This document shows positions 55,791 to 64,000 of a stretch of 64,000 nt of DNA, piece by piece. The stretch's first letter is position 1; each line of letters starts with the position of its first letter. A program made the position numbers and the translations under genes. Under the pieces are notes generated by a model. That model was not told the DNA's origin. It did not search any database and saw only the letters and a program-made list of their open reading frames with translations. The DNA comes from Bolinopsis microptera. Lineage: Eukaryota; Ctenophora; Tentaculata; Lobata; Bolinopsidae. The DNA lies in assembly GCF_026151205.1 (NCBI RefSeq), contig NC_087078.1, forward strand, positions 12,693,118 to 12,757,117, given 5' to 3'.

Positions 55791-56902
55791 TTGAATGGAA
55801 TAAGTACATATTGCAGCTGGCTTGGGGTCATGTCTAGGTGTGGTCTGGTTTTTCTATCTCTCCTTAATATTTCCCTGATAGTAATTTGTAATTGTTCCTT
55901 ACTGAACCCTAGACCAAATTTATCCGTTGTTTACAATAATGTCCATGGTTTCCTAAATACCCGCGATCTAGCATCAGGAACACCACCACTAAATATGACC
56001 AAGATACATGAATTCCATGGTTATATCTACAAACATAAGCCTCACATCATTATTCTAAACGAGACATGGCTGAAAAATTCCATTCTCAGTAATGAGGTGC
56101 TCCCTGACAAATACAAAGTATTTAGGCTTGATCGATCCTTAAGATCGCATCCTGTGGATGCAACCCAGCCCAAGAAATTCAGAAAAAACGGTGGTGGTGT
56201 TCTGATTGCCCATAGAACAGACATTGATATTTCGAGTCTAAAGTTCTCAAAGGTTAGTATAGTGTTCAAGCTGAATTATTATCCATCATAATTAAGACTC
56301 AGTGTGGAAGAAACTTTTGCATATCTACATTCTATAGAGTAGGAACGCTTGGCTTAGATAATTTTGAATCTTTCAAGAAACATTTTGTTACTTTAGCATC
56401 TGCCAGAAAGTTGCAAAGGCATATTCTGGTAGGGGACTTTAATTTAGCTTCGATTTCCTGGCCAGATGGTCAGTCAACTTGCCAGCTACATTCTAGCTTT
56501 GTAAATTTTCTCACTGATGACCTCGGACATACACAACTTATTAGCTCTCCTACTCACAAGTCAGGCAACACCTTAGATCTTGTGTTCACTAACATTCAGA
56601 ACCTTATTAAGAATGTTAAAGTTTTAGATCAAAACGAAATGTGTATGTCCGACCACTTTTGTATCACATTTGACATTGATGTTAAGACAAAGTATATTAA
56701 GCAGCCTAAAAGAAAGATCTTTAATTATAGTAAAGGTAATTTTAGGGGCCTGAATTCTGAGTTATTTAGCATCGATTGGGATAGTATATTTGGGTGTAAT
56801 GATCCTTATCTTGCCTGGAGTCGATTCAGAGGAGTTCTTGATGCAGCCTGTGACCGATGGATCCCTAAAAAGACCATTAAGTCTCAGTTCCAGCCAATGT
56901 AA
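55791..56902 (+). pseudogene. LINE APE-type endonuclease, 3'-truncated
   Basis: The first frame (55,791-56,291) has VVYNNVHGF (residues 46-54), LNETWL (89-94) and GGGVLIAHR (134-142). After a frame shift near 56,280 the second frame (56,411-56,902) has ILVGDFNL, LDLVFTN and SDHFCI. These are the ordered Asn, Glu, Asp-Asn and Ser-Asp-His landmarks of the apurinic-type endonuclease of CR1/L2-like LINEs, which nicks target DNA. No reverse transcriptase follows: the coding stops at 56,895, where a fragment of the inverted-repeat element from the window start begins. 3' truncation is unusual for a LINE and implies later insertion or deletion. Confidence 0.8.
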
Positions 56903-56945
56903 CGCTTGATTTATATATAATAATTAATTGAATTTTCAAATTTAA
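56896..56945. repeat. Fragment of the window-start inverted-repeat element
   Basis: AATGTAACGCTTGATTTATA and AATAATTAATTGAATTTTCA match the complement of 205-258. The junction provides the premature stop of the LINE endonuclease frame. Confidence 0.75.
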
Positions 56946-57094
56946 AAAAAAATAGTGGGATTTGGGAATAATTTACGAAATGCTAAAGTCGATTGCCTGT
57001 CGTGTCGTTTAATCAAACAGTCATAAACACAGCCCACTTACCAGGCGACCATGGGGACTAGGGGGCTTATTTTTTTGGGGTCTTCCCCTTGGCT

Positions 57095-60000
57095 ACGTGT
57101 CTGCATTCTAGTTGCCAGACCCACTCTATTAGAGTGCAGACTCAACATTTTGGTTGCCAGACCCACTATTCTAGAGTCCAGACCCACAATTCTGGTTGTC
57201 ATATCTCCTATATTCTAGTTCATAGACCACCAATTCTGGTTGACAGAGTGAAGAATTACCATTCTGGTTGCCAGATTCACTCTTCTAGAGAGGAGACCCA
57301 CTCTTCTAGTAGGTATAGAGTCAAGACCCACTATTCTAAAATGCAGACCCACCATTCTGGTTGCCAGACCCACTCTTCTAAGGCGAAGACCTACCATTCT
57401 GGTTGCCAGCCCCACTCTTCTAGAGTGTAGACGCACCATTCCGATTGCCAGACCCACTATTCTTGAGTGAAGACCCACCTTTCGGGTTGCCGGACCCACT
57501 ATTCTAGACTCTAGACTCCAGACGCACAATTCTGGTTGCCATATATCCTATATTCTAGTTTAGACCCCCAATTCTGGTTGACACTTGACAGAGTGTAGAC
57601 TTACCATTCTGGTTGCCAGACCCACTCTTCTAGAGTGAAGACCCACTATTCTAGAATTCTTACCCACCATTCTTGTTGCCAGACCCACTCTTAGCTAGAG
57701 TGAAGACCCACTATTCAAGAATTCTGACCCACCATTCTTGTTTCCAGACACACTACCCTAAGGTGCAGACCCACCATTCTGATTGCCAGACTCACTCATC
57801 TTGATTCCCTTGATTGCAGACCCACTATTCTGGTTGCCAGACCCACTCTTATAGATTGCAGACACACCAATCTAGTTGCCAGACCCACTCTTCTAAAGTG
57901 TAGACCCACCAGACCTATTATTCTAGAGTGAAGACCCACCATTCGGATTGTCCAAACCCACAATTCTGGTAGCCATATCTCCTATATTCTAGTTTATAGA
58001 CCCCCAAATCTGGTTGACAGAGTGTAGACTTACCATTCTGGTTGCCAGGCCCACTCTTCTAGAGTGAAGATCCACTATTCTAGAATGCAGACCCGCAATT
58101 CTGGTTGCCAGATCCACTATTCCAGATTGTAGACCCACCTTTCTGGTTTCCAGACTCACCCTTCTAGGGCGAAAATCCACCATTCTGGTTGCCAGACCCA
58201 CTCTTCTAGAGTGTAGACGTACCATTCTGATTGCCAGACCCACTCTTCAAGGGTGCAGACCCACATTCATGATGCAAGACCCACTTCTAGATTTCAGACC
58301 CACTATTCTAGCTGCCAGACCCACGTCTAGATTGCAGACCCACCATTCCAGCTGACAGACCCACTCTTCTCAAGTGCAGATCCACCATTCTGGCTGCAAG
58401 ACCCACTTTTAGATCGCAGACCTACCATTCTAGCCGCCAGACCAACTCTTCTCAAGTGTAAACCCACCACTCGGGTTGTCAGACTCACTCTTCAAGGGTG
58501 TACGTACACCCACCATTCTGGTTGCCAGACCAACTTCTAGATTGCAGACCCACCATTCCAGCTGCCAGACCCACTCTTCTCAAGTCCAGACCCACCACTC
58601 TGGTTGTCAGACCCACTCTTCAAGGGTGTACGTACACCCACCATTCTGGTTGCCAGACCAACTTCTAGATTGCAGACCCACCATTCCAGCTGCCAGACCC
58701 ACTCTTCTCAAGTCCAGACCCACCACTCGGGTTGTCAGACCCACTCTTCAAGGGTGTAAGTATACCCACCATTCTGGTTGCCAGACCAACTTCTAGATTG
58801 CAGACCCACCATTCCAGCTGCCAGACCCACTCTTCTCAAGTGCAGATCTACCACTCTGGTTGTCAGACCCACTCTTTAAGGGTGCAGACTGCAGACCCAC
58901 CGTTCTGGTTGCCAGACCCACTTATAGATTGCAGACCCAACATTCTAGCTGCCAGACCCACTTTTCTCAAGTGCAGACCCACCACTCTGGTTGTCAGACC
59001 CACTCTTGAAGCCTGAAGGGTGCAGACCCACCATTCTGGTTGCCAGACCAACTTCTAGATTGCAGACCCACCATTCCAGCTGCCAGACCCACACTTCTCA
59101 AGTGCAGATCTACCACTCTGGTTGTCAGACCCACTCTTTAAGCCTGAAGGGTGCAGACCCACCATTCATGTTGCCAGACCCACGTCTAGATTGCAGACCC
59201 ACCATTCTAACTGCCAGACCCACTTCTAAATTGCAGACCCACCATTCTAGCTGCCAGACCCACTCTTCTCAAGTGCAGACCCACCACACTGGTTGTCAGA
59301 CCCACTCTTCAAGAATGCAAACCCACAATTCTGGTTGCAAGACCCACTTTTAGATCGCAGACCCACCATTCTAGCTGCAAGACCAACTCTTCTCAAGTGT
59401 AGACCCACCACCCTGGTTGTCAGACCCACTCTTCAAGGGTGCAGACCCACCACTCTGGTTGTCAGACCCACTCTTCAAGGGTGTACGTACACCCACCATT
59501 CTGGTTGCCGGACCCACTTCTAGATTGCAGACCCACCATTCCAGCTGCCAGACCCACTCTTCTCAAGTCCAGACCCACCACTCGGGTTGTCAGACCCACT
59601 CTTCAAGGGTGTACACTGTACGTACACCCACCATTCTGGTTGCCAGACCAACTTCTAGATTGCAGACCCACCATTCCAGCTGCCAGACCCACTCTTCTCA
59701 AGTCCAGACCCACCACTCGGGTTGTCAGACCCACTCTTAAAGGGTGCAGACTCACCATTTAGGGGCCAGACCCACGCTTCTCAAGTGCAGACCCACCACT
59801 CTGGTTGCCGGACCCACTCTTCTAGAGTGAAGACTCATTATTCTCGAATGCAGATCCACAATTCTGTTGCTAGACCAACTTCTAGATTGCAGACCCACCA
59901 TTCCAGCCGCAAGAACCACTCTTCTCAAGTGCAGACCCACCATTCTGGTTGTCAGACCCACTCTTCAAGGGTGTAGACCCACAATTCTGGTTAACAGACC

Positions 60001-60237
60001 CACTTCTAGATTGCATACCCACCATTCTAGCTGCCAGACCCACTATTCTCAAGTGCATACCCACCACTCTGGTTGTCAGACCACTCTTTAAGGGTACAGA
60101 CCCATCATTCTGGTTGCCAGACCCACTTCTAGATTGCAGACCCACCATTCTGGTTGCCAGACCCACTTCTAGATTGCAGACCCACCATTCTAGCGGCCAG
60201 ACCCACTCTTCTCAAGTGCAGACCCACCACTCTAGGC
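57095..60237. repeat. 21/42-bp minisatellite with higher-order structure
   Basis: The basic 21-bp unit begins CAGACCCAC; paired units CAGACCCACCATTCTGGTTG and CAGACCCACTCTTCTAGAGT form a 42-bp dimer. From about 58,480 a longer unit of roughly 130 bp (containing GGGTGTACGTACACCCACC, ACTTCTAGATTGCAGACCC and TTCCAGCTGCCAG) recurs. Because 21 bp is seven codons, long open frames run on both strands (PTILVARPT, HHSGCQTHSSR), but none is a gene. It lies in intron 2 of the NOS1AP-like gene. Confidence 0.95.
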
Positions 60238-61087
60238 AACAGGGGTGAATAATATCAACAAATAAAGATTGTTTAATTTTTGCAAAAAAATTCTCGTCAT
60301 GTGACAACCCTTCCCAACCCCCCTCAACCCCCTACCCCTCCCCCCTAAAAAACCCATCGGATTTTTGCTTCCCGCGAACATGATTTTTTCTGAAAATTTT
60401 TGTCAAGCCAGATCTGTAAATCTATCAAATATGTAAAAAAAAAACCTTAAGTTACACGTACAAAATATATACGGTTGCTTCTTTGAGGAGTACCATTGTG
60501 CGTGGTATACCAGTTTGTGTGGTTAATCTTACTCTTACGACAATTTGTTACATCTGTGTTCTGGCAGCCTTCAACAATCACAGTTCTCTTGTCCCACAAA
60601 CCTTTAAATGTTTCTTGAAGTTTTCGAAACCAGACATGTGATTAATGTGATTAAACCCAAGATAGTTTTTAATCGCTCGAAGGAACCAGTAGAGGACTTC
60701 ATCAATTTAGTTTCTTGAATTTAAGACAAGCTTCTGTTTCTCACACCAGCTGTTTCATAACCTCCAGTAGCCAGCAATATTGCATTGGATATAATTGATA
60801 CAAATTTGGTGTAATAAAAATGAAATTATTCCTTTGGTGGGTTAGTGGGGGAAAGTCGCGGTTTATCCCACAGAATATGTCTACAACAGTAAATAGTGTT
60901 GTCGGGGTGCAAAGGTTTACTTGATAACTAATCAACATTAAATGAGTAGTTTAATGGCAAAATTTAAATATTTCTCTAATTTTTACATTATGTATCCAGG
61001 CTTGGTCTTAAATTGATTGTTATGAGTATTATGAGTATTGCTGAAAGCACAGTGTAAGGCCTACATTTTCATTAACTTCATTTTCAG
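60238..61087. other. End of intron 2
   Basis: AT-rich with a C-rich patch near 60,308-60,352. Ends in the acceptor CATTTTCAG. No extra exon was recognised. Confidence 0.5.
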
Positions 61088-61159
61088 TTCATCGGATATC
61101 AAGAAGTACCGCGGCCAAGCTCACGACTAGAGATTATTACATCAATGAGAAAAATTCGG
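61088..61159 (+). CDS. NOS1AP: NOS1AP-like gene 1: second PTB-domain exon
   Basis: 72 nt between acceptor TTTTCAG and donor GTGAGT encode exactly 24 codons in phase 0: FIGYQEVPRPSSRLEIITSM then RKIR. The VPRP.SR.EI...MR.IR pattern is a hallmark of the NOS1AP PTB domain. It joins the previous exon as FPVK|FIGY and the next as RKIR|YEYK. Confidence 0.9.
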
Positions 61160-61353
61160 GTGAGTTTAATCTAAATTCGTTGTATACTGAAACCAGAAGA
61201 AATTTAAACACCCGTAAAGACTTGAAATGTCGCGTAAATAAAAGTCTTTAGTAAACTAAATATGTGCTAGCCAATGGCTCGATTTCTAAATTTAACACTG
61301 GTTTCCTAATTTATTTCATTAATTGTTTAATTGAATTTATTCTCGTTCTTCAG

Positions 61354-61449
61354 TACGAGTATAAAATGAAGAGATTGAAGAAACAGAAAGTTTATGTTTT
61401 TATATCTCAAGAAGGAGTCAAAACATCGCGAAGACTTAAAACCAAAAGG
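61354..61449 (+). CDS. NOS1AP: NOS1AP-like gene 1: third PTB-domain exon
   Basis: 96 nt between acceptor CGTTCTTCAG and donor GTGAGA give 32 codons in phase 0: YEYKMKRLKKQKVYVFISQE, then GVKTSRRLKTKR. This is the next PTB strand pair (family pattern YE-K-K, KKxxV, V/I-S--GVK). The intron before it is only 194 nt. Exons for the rest of the domain (W/DPIYR-like segment, SYIARDG, C-terminal helix) were not found before the window end. Their counterparts appear on the opposite strand at 18.4-19.0 kb. Confidence 0.88.
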
Positions 61450-62514
61450 GTGAGAAACTTTTGTTTAATTTTTATTCAGTTAAAGTCAAACCGGGTCTCT
61501 CGGGAGAAAGGAAAAGTGCATGAAAAGTGCATGATCCCAATCCTCAGTAGCTGTAGCCTCAATAACCTCATAACCTGCCAAGTGTCCCATAAACCCCAAA
61601 TTAGGGATCTTATATATGCAGTATTGTGTCGTATTGTGATGGAATGCAGCCCGACATTTACTTACATCACCCGCTAGATGTAATATGACCTTTGATAAAT
61701 CACATTTCTTGCACAAGGGCTGATTAACTAAAACTTAGTAGGGAAAAGAAGAGGCCTGGTATTATTGTATATCGATTATCGAAGTTTTACTGTAATTGAT
61801 CAGTCAATGAAGAAATTTAATTTTCCATTTATTGAGATGAAATCCATCGACTTACGAAGGATTTAGGGGGTTTTTGATATTATTCATCACCAACAAAATG
61901 TGGATAGTGATTAAAAATTACACGTAAATATACCGTGTCAAACATTAGTATAAATTTAAGTTTACTCATCTATTTATGGCTTTAAATATGGTGTACTTTT
62001 TGACAGCTTCAAAATTTGTATGGCATATGGTTAATGGCTATGTCCAGTAGTTGATCTCATTAAATACATAATATTTAATTAGAGGAACATAGATAATTGG
62101 TTATACCAAATATAATGTGACCATACTAATTAGCAATTAGTATACTAATTAGCAATTACGTGTGCTGAGTACTAACTGTACTTTACAGTACTGTTATTCA
62201 GACCACCAATGCCTACAATATTAAATACAAAAGAACTTTATTTGTATATCATTAATATGTACAACAGAAGTTTATTAAACTATAAATTATAATATGTTTA
62301 AACTATAAGCCATTAAACTTATTAAATTACAAAGAACTATTGAATTCAACAGAACTTTATTATTAAGATGAATCATCAGCTATCTCGCAGAATCTATTTA
62401 AATTATCATCTATCTACTTTCGTTGTGAAATCCATATTTAGAATTTAGATATCTAAAGAATAATCTAAGTAATGTTATTTGGAAATAGTAAAGAGAGATG
62501 CAGCTTGTTGTAAC
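61450..62514. other. Intron 4 start, no exon recognised
   Basis: AT-rich. The open frame continuing past 61,449 to 61,677 is intronic read-through. I looked for the next PTB exon here and did not find it. Confidence 0.45.
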
Positions 62515-63345
62515 GGCCACGTTGTGGCAAACGTGAATAGTGTAGCACTTTGCTACAGTAGCATAACTGTGAATGGTGTAGCACTTTGCTACAATAGCAT
62601 AACTGTGAATAGTGTAGCACTCTGCTACAGTAGCATAACTGTGAATGGTGTAGCACTTTGCTACAGTAGCATAACTGTGAATGGTGTAAGACTTTGCTAC
62701 AGTAGCAAAACTGTGTATGGTGTAGCACTTTGCTACACTCTACAGTAGCATAATTGTGAATGGTGTAGCACTTTGCTACAGTAGCATAACTGTGAATGGT
62801 GTAGCACTTTGCTACAATAGCATAACTGTGAATGGTGTAGCACTTTGCTACAGTAGCATAACTGTGAATGATGTAAGACTTTACTACAGTAGCATAACTG
62901 TGTATGGTGTAGCACTTTGCTACACTCTACAGTAGCATAACTGTGAATGGTGTAGCACTTTGCTACAGTAGCATAACTGTGAATGGTGTAGCACTTTGCT
63001 ACAGTAGCATAACTGTGAATGGTGTAGCACTTTGCTACACTCTACAGTAGCATAACTGTGAATGGTGTAGCACTTTGCTACAGTAGCATAACTGTGAATG
63101 GTGTAGCACTTTGCTACAGTAGCATAACTGTGTATGGTGTAGCACTTTGCTACACTCTACAGTAGCATAACTGTGAATGGTGTAGCACTTTGCTACAGTA
63201 GCATAACTGTGAATGGTGTAGCACTTTGCTACACTCTACAGTAGCATAACTGTGAATGGTGTAGCACTTTGCTACAGTAGCATAACTGTGAATGGTGTAG
63301 CACTTTGCTACACTCTACAGTAGCATAACTGTGAATAGTGTAGCA
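62515..63345. repeat. 36-bp minisatellite, about 22 copies
   Basis: The unit is GTAGCATAACTGTGAATGGT followed by GTAGCACTTTGCTACA. About six units end with an additional CTCTACA. Each contains the small hairpin TGTAGCA-CTT-TGCTACA. 36 bp is twelve codons, which explains open frames on both strands. Confidence 0.95.
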
Positions 63346-63350
63346 GCACA

Positions 63351-63690
63351 GCTGTGCAGCTTATACATGAAGCTAATCCCTGACCCGGTCTCCAACATGC
63401 CCGGTCAACATGTGCACGGTACCTACAATACTTTTAATACAGGTAAATATGCTGTTATACAACCCTCCTCCCCGGTATTTAGATGACATACCCGCACCTG
63501 TTACCGGAATGTACAAAAACACCGCAGTGTGGCAGGTTTTATATTGGAACCTGGTATGAAGCTGCACCGTTTATATCAGAGATCCCTAAAAAGTGGAAGT
63601 AATAGTATCATGTTCCAGAAGCGATACCGTGACCACTGCTCAGTTCACCTACCGTACCAGTATATCTAATATTTCTACTTAGTTTATAAA
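63351..63690. other. Unassigned spacer
   Basis: Non-repetitive, about average composition. A 64-codon minus-strand frame is present (63,373-63,567), with no recognised similarity. Confidence 0.35.
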
Positions 63691-63691
63691 C

Positions 63692-64000
63692 TGCAGTAGT
63701 AGTAGGAGTAGCAGTAGCAGTAGTAGTAGCAGTAGGAGTAGCAGTAGCAGTAGCAGTAGCAGTAGCAGTAGCAGTAGCAGTAGCAGTAGCAGTAGCAGTA
63801 GCAGTAGCAGTAGCAGTAGCAGTAGCAGTAGCAGTAGCAGTAGCAGTAGTAGTAGCAGTAGCAGTAGCAGTAGCAGTAGCAGCAGCAGCAGCAGCAGCAG
63901 TAGCAGTAGCAGTAGCAGTAGTAGTAGCAGTAGCAGTAGCAGTAGCAGTAGCAGTAGCAGTAGCAGTAGTAGTAGCAGTAGCAGTAGCAGTAGCAGTAGC
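63692..64000. repeat. AGTAGC hexanucleotide / AGC-AGT microsatellite
   Basis: Continuous (AGTAGC)n with occasional AGTAGT and a short pure AGC run near 63,880-63,900, running off the window end. Could encode Ser/Ala/Val runs in any frame, but no coding context is seen. Confidence 0.97.

Noticed and set aside
57089..60248. Overlapping His/Cys/Gln-rich and Val/Gly/Leu/Arg-rich proteins on both strands
   Set aside because: 21-bp repeat keeps all frames open; no start context, splice sites or domain.
62465..63345. 12-residue repeat proteins on both strands
   Set aside because: Direct consequence of the 36-bp satellite.

Overview
This window is a piece of an animal nuclear genome: AT-rich, intron-containing, and crowded with LINE, DNA-transposon and minisatellite DNA. 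Four loci look like ordinary host genes. Two intronless neighbours lie on the + strand: EMG1/NEP1 (38.5 kb) and deoxyhypusine hydroxylase DOHH (39.6 kb). Two loci carry pieces of a NOS1AP/CAPON-type phosphotyrosine-binding (PTB) domain, one on each strand. A NOS1AP homologue implies a metazoan. The reverse-transcriptase families suggest a sponge, cnidarian or similar marine invertebrate, but that is only an inference. No bacterial operons, rRNA, convincing tRNA or CRISPR arrays are present.

Layout. 1-18.3 kb is mostly unassigned noncoding DNA with two inverted-repeat (MITE-like) elements, a TATA-like site, a small poly(T) retro-insert and a few exon-like segments. At 18.4-19.05 kb three minus-strand exons encode the end of a NOS1AP-type PTB domain, with reading-frame slips at or near homopolymers. 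About 20.2-26.0 kb looks degraded or poorly base-called, with far too many homopolymer runs. It still shows a minus-strand LINE reverse transcriptase, a plus-strand reverse transcriptase of a second family ('family A'), and the left half of a 2.5-kb DNA transposon with inverted repeats of more than 700 bp. That transposon splits the family A element, whose C-terminal part resumes cleanly at 26.6 kb. 27.4-32.6 kb holds a 5'-truncated L2/CR1-like LINE, two further family A fragments, and a 1.78-kb hAT-like element with a perfect 8-bp target duplication.

Two unusual transposon-like units follow, at 32.83-34.93 kb and 41.23-47.97 kb. Both begin and end in G-runs/C-runs, are flanked by short direct repeats (6 and 8 bp), carry terminal inverted plus subterminal direct repeats, share an internal leader of about 60 bp, and are filled with CT-rich (CTC/AGT) repeat DNA. 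The larger contains a roughly 960-bp higher-order repeat into which a LINE inserted at a base-resolvable point. Between the two units lie a nearly full-length LINE ORF2 (35.4-38.2 kb), EMG1 and DOHH, with a 30-bp repeat array just after the DOHH stop codon.

48.1 kb to beyond 61.4 kb is a plus-strand NOS1AP-type gene. Three exons (52,677-52,777; 61,088-61,159; 61,354-61,449) splice in phase into the start of the PTB domain, and a phase-compatible candidate first exon lies at 48,124-48,166. Its introns hold unrelated large tandem arrays: a 52-bp unit (about 59 copies), a ~118-bp unit (about 10 copies), a 21/42-bp unit (3.1 kb), a 36-bp unit (about 22 copies) and an AGTAGC microsatellite running off the window, plus a LINE endonuclease fragment. 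Most other open frames in the window are by-products of repeats whose period is a multiple of three.
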